DNA from: Mercurialis annua
Taxonomy: Eukaryota; Streptophyta; Magnoliopsida; Malpighiales; Euphorbiaceae
Direction of reading: 5' to 3'
NCBI RefSeq assembly: GCF_937616625.2
Contig: NC_065577.1
Location: 24,503,501 to 24,567,500, forward strand
DNA length: 64,000 nucleotides
Shown piece by piece: positions 1 to 13,300 of the stretch. Below the pieces are notes generated by a model. The model had not been told where the DNA came from. It did no database searches and saw only the letters and a list, made by a program, of their open reading frames with translations. A program made the position numbers and the translations under genes. Every line of letters starts with the position of its first letter. Positions within the stretch are counted from its first letter, which is position 1.

Positions 1-2397
1 TCAAAATACACATCGCATACTCAACATATATAAATTTGTCTCAATATAATATGAAAATAACATAATATTCACAAAAAGCAGATCCGACCGAAACCCTAAT
101 CTTAAATTCTTAACTTATCTTATTTCGAATATTCGAATCAAACTGATCCAAATGGTCCGACCCGGGAGTGTTCACACTCAACCACGTCAGCCGCGACCAA
201 TCTCTTAATCTCAAAGTGCGAGTCCAACTCACTGGTGGGTCCAACCCACTAGATACGGGGCTCAGGTTACACCATAACCGAGTTCTCACTCGTATCACAT
301 TCATATCGTATTCGCATTTCGTAATCTCACAGACAATCTAGACACGCTAGACTGACTCAAATACTGGTGATCACACAGCCTATATTGACACCCAATAAGT
401 AGTTGGTTTCTTCGGATCGCACACTAGATATTCATATTTAGAACAATGAATATAACATCATTCATATAATCAAATTAACCGAACATAACATCTTATACGA
501 ACAAATCATATAAATGCAATGTATTGATAATAATATTCATAATATATGAAATTAACTTTAATAAAAATAATACGCGAAAGTAAATTGCCACTTATAGTGA
601 CCGCTATCCCAAATTGCATTATCATCCGATCACGTAGGTTCCATGCGTCATTCGATTACGTAGCTATTCCAGCTCGTCGGTCTAGTAGCTTGTCGGTTCG
701 TCAATCACCTATTCAAGTTACCGTATGTTTAATTCATAAACGTCATCTAAATACTAAAACCCTAATCGTAAGCGATGTGTTTTACGTCCAAAAATCACGT
801 TTTCAGAGTCCAAAAGTTACTATCGGGTTAGGGTACTTCATGTCGGGCCTCAGAATGGCATTTCCATGAAGAAACACGCTTGGCACATCATGCCAAGCCT
901 CCCTCACGTCGTGAGAATGGTTTCTCACGTCGTGAGGACCCTTCCTCACGTCGTGAGGATCATGCTTCACGTCGTGAGGCATCCCTCACGTCGTGAGGAT
1001 CATTCCTCACGTCGTGAGGAACCCTAAACAGACCAATAGTCTGCCTCGAGGTGGTTCCAACCTCTTAGAGACCCTTAAATCTATTCCTTCATACTCTCAT
1101 ATCACTTTAACACAAAACCCATATCCAAATCCATCAACAACGTCAAAACAATACGGTTACGATTAGTTCGACACGTTCATGACATAACAGCCCTAAACTA
1201 TTGATTTCCAGAGAATCAAACATCAAAATTACCTTGATTTTTAGGGCTTAGCAATTTATACAAAAAAAAAGATAGAGAATCCTTTCTTCTTTCCAACGCA
1301 ATGAGAATTGATCAATTCCGAGTCCGAACGAAGAAGTTATGCCGATTGGAAGTTCGCTTGCTACACGATATCATGTCTCACGTCGTGAGATACCCTTAAA
1401 CAGCCCCAAAACTTTCCTCGACATGCTTCCGACACCCCTAACTTATTCCGACATGTTTCTACATCAATAATACACAAAATTCAACTCAATAATCATCAAA
1501 AACGTCAAAAACGACGTGGTTACGATTAGTTCGATTCGAACTCGATGTGGGCAGCCCTTTATTATTAAATTTCAGTACTCAAAATGACAAACTTACCTTG
1601 GTTTTCAGATTGAGGAATATAGAGAATCGAATTCCGAATAAATCGATATAAAGAACGCTCGATTTGGACGAGAAACGTCGAAACGGCGACGGATCGAAGT
1701 TAATCGCCGAAAACCCTTCATTTGTTCCTTCTTTCTTCTTCTGATACCTTTCCTTATTCTTATGGAATGTATATATATATCTTGGCTAATTAGCCACTTT
1801 AGTCCTTCATTTCTCTAACTTAAACCAATTCTCTTTTAAACTTTCTAATTTAACCAAATGGTTAAATTATCCTTTTAACTCAATTACATACGTATTATTT
1901 ATATCCATATAAATAATACTAACCCAAAATTATTATTTTCCGTCAATGATCTTTTAATAACTATTCTCGAGATTTAGTTGGCTAATGTTCACTTTGGTCC
2001 TTGAACTTTTCAAAAGTTGCAATTTAGCCCAAAACGCATCCGCGTCCAAATTTTAAAAGGTCTCCGATTGACCCGAAATTTGTACCATTATTACTATAAA
2101 TTATTTCACGGACCTTGGCAAAATAATTTCCCTTTTCGGGACTTAACTGGTTAAATTACCACATTAGTCCCTTAACTCTAGTTTGGGACTTTTCTTGACA
2201 TTTTTTCCTTTTAATTAAAATTCCAACTTTAGAATTGGAATATAATATTCAATTCCGCATAATTACTTTCCCAAGACCGACCTACTAAAGACTTATTCAC
2301 TTTAATTTCTTGAAAATTATTTCCAATATCGCCACCCTGACGAATCAGGACTGGATACATGGTCCAATTAAATACTTAAATATTTTGGGGTATTACA
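1..2397 (-). mobile_element. LTR of a Ty3/gypsy-type element, minus orientation, cut by window edge
   Basis: Read on the minus strand, this segment starts with TGTAATACCCC at 2397 and parallels the plus-strand LTR at 4962-7390: the same sequence around a blunt reading of 'AATTGGACCA', the same 'GTCAAGAAAAGTC' stretch, and the same block with GAGTGAGCACTCGG-like and ACTAGATACGGGG motifs (here near 165-300). The outer end of the LTR lies beyond position 1. No polypurine tract follows position 2397, so this is a solo LTR or the 5' LTR of a minus-strand element whose interior is to the left. It has no credible coding capacity; the open frames at 110-304 and 546-869 are incidental. It contains the palindrome cluster annotated separately. 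The homology is seen by eye; the exact LTR length is unknown. Confidence 0.8.
880..1019. repeat. Six phased CACGTCGTG palindromes in the LTR
   Basis: CACGTCGTG occurs at 905, 926, 947, 968, 987 and 1008, nearly always inside CTCACGTCGTGAG, giving spacings of 21, 21, 21, 19 and 21 bp. A seventh copy is at 1379-1387, and a different palindrome, CTTGGCA-5 nt-TGCCAAG, sits at 880-898. The core resembles ACGT-type transcription factor sites (bZIP/bHLH), but that role is inference. Related LTRs carry other palindromes in comparable clusters. Confidence 0.85.
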
Positions 2398-4961
2398 GAA
2401 TAATTGGTAGTATATGATAAGAGAGATAGATAAATGACAAGTATTGCAATAAGTGAATTAGAAGTTGGAACCTCTACCACAGGTTATGATTATAAAGCAG
2501 ATGAAAGGATTGAGGCAAGTATAAGTATGATAGATGTACGCGAAGTATGGGATCTTAAGATTAAGTTTGGCTAATAAGGAATAAAATGAATAATGCAACT
2601 GATATTAAAGAAAGTGATACAGGATAGATAGAAATAGAAGATAAAAGCGAAAGTAAGATATACCAAGAGTATAAAACTTGTATGATAAGGTATAAGAATT
2701 CAAAGATGGATTAAGGATATAAAGAGATCAGTTAAGGTAATAGGTATTAAGAAAGTGTGAATAGCTTGCATATGTCGCAAGGAACTCGACAAGAGTGGTC
2801 GAGGAAAGGAAAGGAGCAAATCATGTAAAAAGGTTAATAAGAAGATCAGATGAGTTAAAACTCTATGTAGTCGTGGATATATAGGAGCAAAAGGAATGAA
2901 AGTGATATGAACATAGGATCAGCCTTACAGATGATTGAGATGTCAGTAAAGATACGATAAAATGATATGAAAGCAATTGAGAACACACTATGTTGGGGAA
3001 TTCAGACGAAATAGGCTACGACCACTACTCATGATCGATGTTGTGTATGTGAAAAGAAGAATTACAAGATGTACAAAGTACGAGAAAAGAAATAAAGACG
3101 ATTTGAACATAGGAACGGCTTCACTGACATTCAATGTGTCATTAAAAGTGCGATAAGACGTAAGTGATCGAGAAGTATGATAAGAGCATGAATGTGGAAT
3201 ACGAGAAGGGTACCATAGGGTTATAGCATTAAGACTATTAGTCCTATTGGTTGACTAAGAATAAGAAGTCAAGGAAGAAGAATATAGATGAGATGAAGTG
3301 AAAAGGTAAATAAGAAGTTAAGGACGAGTATAGCCTAAGGGTTAATACTAAGGTCAACATTTAAGTTTTAAAAGATGGACTACAATGAGGCAGATAGTGA
3401 GATATTCACTAAAAGGAGGAAGGAATATCAAAAGAAGATTAGGGTAAAATGGTTGTTAAGTGCCAAATAGGGCAACTAGAATTCGAATATCGTAAAGGAT
3501 TGTTTACGTTCGTGATAAGTATAAGCAAGGGACTTTGCAAAAGGTGTAGAGAAGAATTGGAAAAGTAAGAGAATGGATCAACTAATTGAAAGATTAGTGA
3601 GAGACATACGCGATAAATGAAGATGATAACAGTGACGACACTATTCAAGGCAATACATGACAACAAAATTTGAAAGAATCGAGGATTCTCATTGGGAATG
3701 AGTAAACAAAGTACATCGAATAAGTCGGCAATAAAACTCCGACGTGTCAACAATCGTTGTCCCCCTAGTACGAAGATCATATACGTAACAGTTGTGCCTG
3801 AACCAAGAAGGTCCACAAAAAGATTAAACATCTCTTTCTTGTAGAATATTAAGCACTAATGCACGGGCAACTGTGGTGTAAAAAGACATAATGTAAGACT
3901 AACAATCTTGAAAAGATGATAGCAAGGATCGTAAAAAAGAGTAAAGGACAGGATAACAAAGACAGTTATCCAAGATTATGAAGAATGAAGAATAAGACAA
4001 ATTGATGAAAGGAAAGAAAAGAAAAGACTAGAAGTTTTAAGAGCTGTGCATCACGCTTAAGAAAAGGAAGTAGACCAATGAATATACAGTACGTAAAAGA
4101 GTATACGAGAAGCAAAAACGCAAAAAGAAGATCAAAGAATCCCTTACAAGGAAAGCAAAACCCTTACGAGGATACGTCATGAGAATTTACCTCATGAAGG
4201 GCCGTGATAAAGCAACGATAGCAAAAGAATTTTCGTACGAAAAACAAAATAACGAGATAAAAGAGGATGGTGGATAATGGAATTAGATTCCCAACACCAA
4301 GACGGATAGCAATTGGATGGGGACAACAACAATACGTAGTGAAGCCAGAGTTCGTTGAATATCCACATCATTCAATACGGAATGATGATAGGACTAAATG
4401 TATTGGACAAAGGGAAAGGATTGATAAAGAAAAATCGTAAGTATATGCGGATGCCGCTAGCACCGCCATAAAAAGAAGGTGTTGGAGACCAAGATTAAGT
4501 CGTAACAACGACAAAACAGAGAAGATTAAGAAGAATGAGCTAATGGATTGTCTATATCATTCAACGATGAATGAGGAAGCCTAATGACGAGAATTATCGT
4601 CCCTAGTGATAAAATATCACTAGTGCGAACCACCATTGGTTATTAGTATTAAACTGAAAGTTCAATTACAAGACAAGAGTTCATAGTGCTGTATAACAGA
4701 CAAAAAACATATGAAAGAGTAATATATCCAAGATATAGGAGAAGAAGATCATATAAGGAAATAATGATATGAAAATTTTCAATAACGACTGACGTTATTG
4801 TACAAGAAGTACAAAACTAGAATAATAATTCCACGTGCCGACAAACATCATGGAATGAATATGGAATACTTGTTATGAAGGAAATTCAAGAAGTTAAGAG
4901 GTTAAGATAGATCAAGAGTTGTATGAAAATTCAAGGACGAATTTTTATAAGGGGGGGAGAA
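2398..4961 (+). mobile_element. Decayed interior (3' part) of an LTR element ending in a polypurine tract
   Basis: This stretch lies directly upstream of the polypurine tract and the plus-strand LTR, so it is the 3' part of that element's interior. The plus strand is strikingly purine-rich and full of stops. I see no integrase, reverse transcriptase or chromodomain frame that can be followed. The open frame on the minus strand at 3439-3831 has no recognisable motif. Two related segments (about 2895-2965 and 3088-3160, both starting GAACATAGGA) suggest an internal duplication. The last bases before the tract (CAAGGACGAATTTTTATAAG) resemble the equivalent place in the complete element at 25447-35825, which supports a common family ancestry. 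Confidence 0.6.
4951..4961 (+). other. Polypurine tract (plus-strand primer site)
   Basis: GGGGGGGAGAA immediately precedes the TGTAATACC start of the LTR. This is the expected position and composition for the primer of plus-strand DNA synthesis in an LTR retrotransposon. The complete element at 25447-35825 has TTGGGGAGAA at the same place. Confidence 0.8.
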
Positions 4962-5833
4962 TGTAATACCCAAATGATTAAATTGTCTAATTGGACCACG
5001 TGTCCAGTGTTGAGTCACTGGAATAGCGATATCGGAAGAATTTCTAAAAAATTAAGATAAATATAAAATTTTAGCATGACGGTTTCGAAAGGATTGTTGC
5101 CAGAGATTTAATATTATATTTCAGTTCTAAAGTTGGAATTAGAATTAGAAAGGAAAAATGTCAAGAAAAGTCTCAAACTAGAGTTCAGGGACAAAGTGGT
5201 AATTTAACCAGTTAAGTCCTGAAAATGGAATTATTTCGCTAAGTTGCACGAAATGTTTTGAAGTATTTGTGGTAAAAGTTTCGGGTCAATCGAAGACCTT
5301 TTAAAATTTGGACGCGGATGCATTTTGGGCTAAAGTGTAATTTTTGAGAAGTTTAAAGTCTGAAGTACAAATTAACCAATTAAACCTCGAGAATAGCAAT
5401 TGGAAGATTATGGACTGGAAATGATAATTTTAGAATCGTTTTATTTGGATATAAATAATACGTACGTAATTGAATTAAAGTAAATAATTAATCATTAAGT
5501 TAAAATAGAAAGTTTAAACGAAAAATGGTTAAAACAAAAGGAATGAAGGATCGTCGCTCGATCTCCTTTTCTTGTGCGCTTCCGACGTTCCATAGCTCGA
5601 ATTGATCGTATTTCAACTGAGAATCACGGTAAGATTTTCGTTTTGCCGTTTAAATGGATATATTTGGATTTATATCGAGTTAAAGTTTTAGGCCACGAAA
5701 CGATTTAATTGTTTTAATGATTTTGAGATTGAATTATAGTGTTTTGAACCTAGATTAAGTGTTATTAACGCGTTTGGAGCGTTTTCACGCCAGAAGCACG
5801 TCGGAAAGCTCGGAAAACGAATTCTGGGGGATC

Positions 5834-5919
5834 GTGCACTCGAGGTGCACCAGCATGTGGTGCACGAACGTGCACCACCAGGAGGTGCACGAACGTGCAC
5901 CGCAATGCACGAGCGTGCA
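5834..5919. repeat. Cluster of GTGCAC-armed palindromes in LTR
   Basis: GTGCAC-5-GTGCAC (5834-5850), GTGCACGAACGTGCAC at 5860-5875 and again at 5885-5900, and TGCACGAGCGTGCA at 5906-5919. The structure corresponds to the CACGTCGTG cluster of the LTR at 1-2397, but the arms are different. Confidence 0.8.
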
Positions 5920-6520
5920 CCCAGACCCTTGTTTTCTCGATCGTGTTGTTTTGATACCTGTTTTTTGTTCGCACGTCGAGGTTGAATCGATTGATTATCA
6001 AATGATTGAATTGTTAACCTAATAAGGTTAAACGTGAATTGAGTTAGAAAGAGATACGATTCATAAACGAGTTAGAAACCGTTTAAAGAAATGTACGCGT
6101 GAGAAGTATAACGATTAATAAGAGTAATGTGTCGTTTCTCGAGTTTAGAGTCAATCCTAGAATAGGACTTTGACATGAGGCAATTAATTTGAAATAGTTT
6201 TAGATCCGGCGAGACAAGGAGCCGCTGGACCAAGAGATCGGGAAGCTGGACGTTTCTGAGCACTATAGTATTTTTTGATAAGCGGTCACAGTGAGTTTAT
6301 ATAATTTACCTTTAAAGTATTTACATAAGCAAATATTTGATATTGCTTTATATTTGAATCGAATGCTTTTAATGCAATGTTTTGATATGAATATGCATGA
6401 TACGAGTATGAACATGAATGATTTGATATGCATGATATGAATATGATTATGTTTGAAATCAATTTTGATCTAATATAACTGTGAATTTGATTATGAATGT
6501 AAATTTTGAAGTTGGACAAT

Positions 6521-6720
6521 GAATTCGATACGAGTGAGCACTCGGTTACGGTGTAACCTGGAGTCCCCGTATCTAGTGGGTTGGACCCAAAAGTGAGTTG
6601 GACTCACAACTTTGAGATATGAATTTGATACGAGTGAGCACTCGGTTACGGTGTAACCTGGAGTCCCCGTATCTAGTGGGTTTGACCCACCAGTGAGTTG
6701 GACTCACAACTTTGTGATTA
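6521..6720 (+). repeat. 100-bp direct tandem duplication inside LTR
   Basis: 6521-6620 and 6621-6720 are two near-identical copies, each starting GAATT(C/T)GATACGAGTGAGC and containing GTCCCCGTATCTAGTGGG. The LTR family at 17368-44274 has a repeated CGAGTTAC/CCCGAGAGCT element at a comparable place, so this may be the same functional region. Confidence 0.9.
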
Positions 6721-7390
6721 TATGATTTGATTAAATGATATATGTTTGGCATGTTTAAGGATTAGGGTTTCAATCGGACCTTGTACTTGACTACATGAGG
6801 TTTGAATGCTAGTACATATATGAACTCACTCATTATTTCCAAAATACTGACCCCCTCACAGTCTTTTATTTCACGTGATCGGATACGGATCAGACAGACC
6901 ACCTCCTTTGTATTGGAAGTCTTCGAACTTGCACAAAATCCAAGTCCTTAGAGCTGCAGTAGTCAGTAGGTGTCAGTGTTAAACTAATGACGTAATTTCA
7001 AACGGTATTTTGTATAATAAACTATGATATTATTTTATAAATAAATTGCTTATTACGATGAAATGTTACCCGTTTGAAGTCAGTACCAATTGGCTAGAGA
7101 CAAATTGGTTATAGTTGTGAATAGAAACAGGGCAGTGCTGGATAAGAGTTATCGCGATGTAAGACCCTGGTTTCTAAGAATTGTTTCGCAAAAGTTTTCA
7201 GGAAAAGAATACGGTATTTTGATAATTGCAATTATAATACATAAAGAAGATTTCTGAAAACATATTTTATATAATGATATATTTTAATTGCGAAAAAAAT
7301 ATTTATAATTGTTTAGGCTTACTACGGGATTTGGAGCTACCACTCCCATTCCCTAGCGCGGGTCGCGGCTCAATTATTTGGGTTGTGACA

Positions 7391-10300
7391 AAGGTGAAAC
7401 GTTTGGATCTGTTTCTTAACGTTTGTAAATGTTTGGCTTAAATTTCTGAAACGGTGAAATGCTTGGATTTGTTTCATAATATTTGCAAACGTTTTGCTTA
7501 AATTGCTAAAAAGATGAAATGCTTGGATTTGTTTCGTAACGTATGTAAACGTTTGTCTTAAATTGCTAAAAACGTGAAACATTTGGATTCGTTTCATAAC
7601 CTTTGTAAACGTTTGGGTTAAATCACTAAAAAGGTGAAACGTTTGGATTCGTTTCGTATCGTTTGTAAACGTTTGGCTTAAATCGCTAAAAAGGTGAAAC
7701 GTTTGAATTTGTTTCGTAATGTTTGTAAACGTTTGGCATAAATCGCTAAAAAGGTGAAATGTTTGGATTTGTTTCGTAACGTTTTAAACGTCTGGCGAAA
7801 ATTGCTATAATGGGGAAACTTTTGTATTTGTTTTGTAACGTTTGTAAACGTTTGGCTTATATTGCTAAAAAGGTGTAATGTTTGGTTTTGTTTCGTAACA
7901 TTTGTAAATGTTCGACTTACATCGCTAAAAAGGGGAAACGTTTGAATTTGTTTCGTATCGTTTGTACACGTTTGGCTTAAATTAAATTGCTTAAAATGTG
8001 AAACGCTTGGATTAGTTTCGTAACGTTTGTAAACGTTTGGCTTAAACTAATAAAAAGGTGAAACTCTTGAATTTGTTTCAGAACGTTTTTAAATGATATG
8101 TTTAAATTGCTAAAAAGGCGAAACGTTTGGATTTGTTTCGTAACGTTTGTAAATGTTTGGCTTAAATCGCTAAAAAGGTTCAATGTTTGGATTTGTTTTA
8201 TAACGTTTGTAATGATTTGACATAAATCGCTAAAAAGGTGAAACATTTGGATTTTTTCGTAACATTTGTAAACGTTTGGCTTAAATCGCTAAAAAGGTGA
8301 AACGTTTGGATTTTTTCGTAACGTTTGGCTTAAATCGCTAAAAAGGTGCAATGTTTGGATTTGTTTCGTAAAGTTTGTAAACGTTTGGCATAAATTGCTA
8401 AAAAGGTGAAATGCTTGGATTTGTTTCGTAAGGTTTGTAAATGTTTGGCTTAAATTACTAAAAAGGTGAAACACTTGAAATTGTTTCGTAACATTTGTAA
8501 ACGTTTGGCATAAATTGCTAAAAAGGTGAAACATTTAGATTGGTTTCGTAACGTTTGTAAAAGTTTGGCTTAAATTGCTGAAAAGATAAAATGATTGGAT
8601 TTGTTTCGTAACGTTTGTAAACGTTTGGCTTAAATTGCTAAAAAAGTGAAACGCTTGGATTTGTTTCGTATCTTTTGTAAATGTTTGGCTTAAATTGCTA
8701 AAAAAAGTGAAACGTTTGGATTTGTTTCGTAACTATTGTAAACGTTTGGCTTAAATTGCTAAAAAGGTGAAACGTTTGGTTTTGTTTTGTAACGCTTGTA
8801 AACGTTTGGCTTAAATTTCTAAAAAGCTAAAACATTTGGATTTATTTCGTAACGTTTATAACGTTTGGCTTAAATTGCTATAAAGGTGAAATGCTTGTAT
8901 TTGTTTCGTAATGTTCGTAAATGTTTGGCTTAAATTGCTAAAAAGGTGAAACGTTTGGATTTGTTTCTTACGTTTGTAAACGTTTGGCTTAAATTGCTAA
9001 AAAGGTGAAACGTTTGGATTTAAGCCATACGTTTGTAAACGTTTGGCTTAAATCGTTAAAAAGGTGAAATGTTTGGATTTGTTTCGTAACGTTTGTAAAC
9101 GTTTGGCGTAAATTGCTAAAAAGGTGAAACACTTGGATTTGTTTCGTAACGTTTATAAACGTTTGGCTTATATAGCAAAAAAGCTGAAACGCTTGTGTTT
9201 GTTTTGTGACGTTCGTAAACGTTTGGGTTAAATCGCTAAAAAGGAGAAACGTTTGGATTTGTCGTAATGTTTGCCAACGTTAAGCTTAAATTGCTAAAAA
9301 GGTGAAACGCTTGGATTTGTTTTGGCTTAAATTGCTAAAAAGGTGAAAATTTTGGATTTGCTTCGTAACCTTTGTAAATGTTTGGCTTAAATCACTAAAA
9401 AGGGGAAATGCTTGAATTTGTTTCATACGTTTGTAAACGTTTGGCTTAAATCGCTAAAAAGGTGAAATATTTGGATTTGTTTTGTAACGTTTGTAAACGT
9501 TTGGCGTAAATTGCTAAAAAGGTGAAACACGTGTATTTGTTTCATTGCATTTATAAACGTTTGGCTTAAATTGCTAAAAAGGTGAAACACTTGTATTTGT
9601 TTCGTAACATTTGGAAACGTTTTGCTTAAATTGCTAAAAAGGTGAAACATTTGGATTTGTTTCGTAACGTTTGGCTTAAATTGCTAATAAACGTGAAACT
9701 TTTGGATTTGTTGCATAACCTTTGTAAACATTTGGTTTAAATCGCTAAAAAGGTGAAACGTTTGGATTTATTTCGTATCGTTTGTAAACACTTCGCTTAA
9801 ATCGCTAAAAAGGTGAAACGTTTTTGATTTGTTTCGTAACGTTTGTAAACATTTGGCTTAAATTGATAAAAAGGGTGAAACGCTTGGTTTTGTTTCGTAA
9901 TGTTTGTAAACGTTTCCCTTAAATCGCTAAAAATGTGAAACTTTTGTATTTGTTTCGTAACGTTTTAAAGGTTTGGTTTTATTTCGTAACTTTTGTAAAC
10001 GTTTGGCTTAAATCGCTAAAAAGGTGGTTTGGATTGGTCTAGTAACGTTTGTAAACGTTTGGCTTAAATCGCTATAAAGGTGAAATGGTTGGATTTGTTT
10101 CGTAATGTTTGTAAATGTTTTGCTTAAATCGCTAATAAGATGAAACATTTGAATTTTTTTCGCAACGTTTGTAAACGTTTGGCTTAAATCGCTAAAAAGG
10201 TGAAACGATTTGATTTGTTTCGTATCGTATCGTTTGTAAACGTTTGGCTTAAATTGCTAAAAAGGTGAAATGTTTGGATTTGTTTCGTAACTGTTCTAAA

Positions 10301-13300
10301 CTTTTGTCTTAAATTGCTAAAAAGGTGCAACGCTTTGATTTTTTTCGTAACTTTTGTATATGTTTGGCCTAAATTGCTAAAAAGAAGAAACTCTTGGATT
10401 TCTTTTGTAATGTTTGTAAGCATTTGGATTTGTTTCGTAGCGTTTATAAACATTTCGCTTAAATCGCTAAAAAGGTGAAACATTTGGATTTGTTTTGTAC
10501 CGTTTGTAAATGTTTGGCTTAAATTGCTAAAAAGGTGAAACGTTTGGATTTGTTTCGCAACGTTTGTATACGTTTGGCTAAAATTTCAAATAAGGCGAAA
10601 CGCTTGGATTTGATTGGTAACATTTGCAAACGTTTTGCTTAAATTGCTAATAAGGTAAAACACTTGGATTTGTTTCATAACATTTGCAAACGTTTTACTT
10701 AAATTACAAAAAAGGTGAAACGCTTGGATTTATTTCGTAACGTTTGTATATGTTTGGCTTAAATTTCTAATAAACGTGAAATATTTGGATTTGTTTCTTA
10801 ACCTTTGTAAACGTTTGGCTTAAATCGCTGAAAAGGTGAAACGTTTGAATTTGTTTCGTAGCGTTTGTAAACATTTGGCTTACATCAAAAAAACTGAAAC
10901 GTTTTTGATTTGTTTCGTAACGTTTGTAAACTTTTGGCTTAAATTGCTACAAAGGTAAAACACTTGGTTTTATTTTGTAATGTTCGTAAACGTTTGGCTT
11001 AAATCGCTAAAAGTGGGAAACGTTTGGATTTGTTTCGTAATGTTTTAAAAGTTTGGTTTTGTTTCGTAATGTTTGTAAACGTTTGGCTTAAATCTCTCAA
11101 AAGGTGGTTTGAATTTGTTTCGTAACGTCTGTAAACATTTGGCTTAAATCGCTAAAAAGGTGAAACATTTGGATTTCTTTCGTAACGTTTGTAAACGTTT
11201 GGCTTAAATCGCTCTAAAGATGAAACATTTGAATTTGTTCGTAGCGTTTGTAAATGTTTGGCTTAAATCGCTAAAAAGGTGAAACGTTTGGATTTGTTTC
11301 GTATCGTTTGTAAACGTTTGGCTTAGATTGCTAAAAAGGTGAAACGCTAAGATTTGTTTCGTAACCTTTCTAAACGTTTGGCTTAAATCGCTAAAAAGGT
11401 GAAACACTTTGATTTGTTTCGTAATATTTATATATGTTTGGATTAAATTGCTAAAAAGGAGAAACGCTTGGATTTTTTTTTTGTAACGTTTGTAAACGTT
11501 TGACTTAATTTGCTAAAATGGTGATACGTTTGGATTTGTTTCGTAGCGTTTATAAACGTTTGGCTTTAATAGCTTAAAAGGTGAAAGATTTTGGATTTGT
11601 TTCATACCGTTGGTAAACGTTTGGTTTAAATCACTAAATATGTGAAACGTTTGGATTTGTTTCATAACGTTTGTAAACATTTGGCTTAAATCGCTAAAAA
11701 GATGAAACGTTTGGATTTGTTTCGTAACGTTTGTAAACATTAGGCTTACATCACGAAAAAGGTGAAACGTTTTTGATTTGTTTCGTAACGTTTGTAAACT
11801 TTTGGCTTAAATTGCAAAAAAGGTGAAACTCTTGGTTTTATTTTGTAATGTTTGTAAACGTTTGGCTTAAATCGCTAAAAGTGTGAAACGTTTGGATTTG
11901 TTTCATAACCTTTGTAAACGTTTGGATTAACTCGCTAAAAAGGTGAAACGTTTGAATTTGTTTCGTAATGTTTGTGATCATTTGGCTTTCATCGCGAAAA
12001 AGGTGAAACGTTTTTGATTTGTTTCGTAACGTTTCTAAACGTTTGGCTTAAATTTCTAAAAAGGTGAAACACTTGGTTTTATTTTGTAATGTTCGTAAAC
12101 GTTTGGCTTAAATCGCTAAAAGTGGGAAACGTTTGGATTTGTTTCGTAACGTTTTAAACATTAGGTTTTGTTTCGTAGCGTTTGTAAACGTTTGGCTTAA
12201 ATCACTAAAAAGGTGGTTTAGATTTGTTTCGTATTGTTTGTAAACGTTTAGCTTAAATCGCTAAAAAGGTGAAACGTTTGGATTTGTTTCGTAATGTTTG
12301 TAAACGTTTGGCTTAAATCGCTCAAAAGATGAAACATTTGAATTTGTTCATAGCATTTGTATATGTTTGGCTTAAATTGCTAAAAAGGTGAAACATTTGG
12401 TTTGTTTCGTATCGTTTGTAAACGTTTGGCTTAAATCGCTTAAAAAGTGAAACATTTAGATTTGTTTCGTAACCTTTCTAAACCTTTGGCTAAAATCACT
12501 AAAAAGGTGAAACGCTTTGATTTGTTTCGTAATGTTTGTATATGTTTGGCTTAAAATGCTAAAAAGGAGAAACGCTTGGATTTTTTTTTGTAACGTTTGT
12601 AAACATTTGGCTTAATTGGCTAAAAAGGGAATACGTTTGGATTTGTTTCGAAGTGTTTATAAACGTTTGGCTTAAATCGCTTAAAAGGTGAAACATTTGG
12701 ATTTGTTTCGTACCGTTTGTAAACGTTTGGTTTAAATTGCTTAATAGGTGAAACGTTTGGGTTAGATTCGTATCGTTTGTAAACATTTGGCTTAGATCGC
12801 TAAAAAGGTGAAACGTATTGATTTTTTTCGTAACATTTGTAAACGTTTGGTTCAATCGCTAAAAAGGTGAAACGCTTGGATTTGTTTCGTAGCGTTTGTA
12901 AACGTTTGACATAAATCGTTAAAAAGGTGAAATGTTTGGATTAACGTTTTAAACGTTTGGCTTAAATTGCTACAATAGGGAAACATTTGTATTTCTTTTG
13001 TAACGTTTGCAAACTTTTGGCCTAAATTGCTAAAATGGTGTAATGTTTGATTCTGTTTCGTAACGTTTGTAAACGTTCGGCTTAAATCACTAAAAGGGTG
13101 AAACGTTTGGATTTGTTTCGTAACGTTTGGCTTAAATTGCTAAAAAGGTGTAATGTTTAGTTTTTTTCGTAACCTTTGTAAACGTTCTGCTTATATCACT
13201 AAAAAGGTGAAACGTTTGTATTTGTTTCGTAACATTTGTAAACGTTTGGCTTAAATTGCTAAAAGGGTGAAACGCTTCGATTTGTTTTGTAACGATTGTA

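Larger units (their letters stand above)
4962..7390 (+). mobile_element. 3' LTR of Ty3/gypsy-type element, plus orientation
   Basis: The LTR begins TGTAATACCC right after the polypurine tract and ends GGGTTGTGACA at 7390, where the 60-bp satellite starts at once. The inner end (CCCTAGCGCGGGTCGCGG) matches the ends of the LTR family found inside the satellite (CCCTAGCGCCGGTCGCGA), so the two families are related. Length is 2429 bp. It carries a palindrome cluster near 5834-5919, a 100-bp tandem duplication at 6521-6720 and no real gene; the small frames between 5688 and 6519 are noise. It is the reverse-complement homologue of the LTR at 1-2397. Confidence 0.85.

Noticed and set aside
546..869. 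107-codon plus-strand frame in the first LTR
   Set aside because: It lies within LTR sequence antisense to the element, has no recognisable motif and is not conserved as a frame in the related LTR at 4962-7390.
3439..3831. 130-codon minus-strand frame upstream of the polypurine tract
   Set aside because: It is antisense to the element's direction. The hydrophobic composition follows from the purine-rich plus strand, and no pol or gag motif is visible.
4800..4950. Chromodomain remnant upstream of the polypurine tract at 4951
   Set aside because: A faint resemblance around 4845-4900 could not be extended in any frame, so it was left out.
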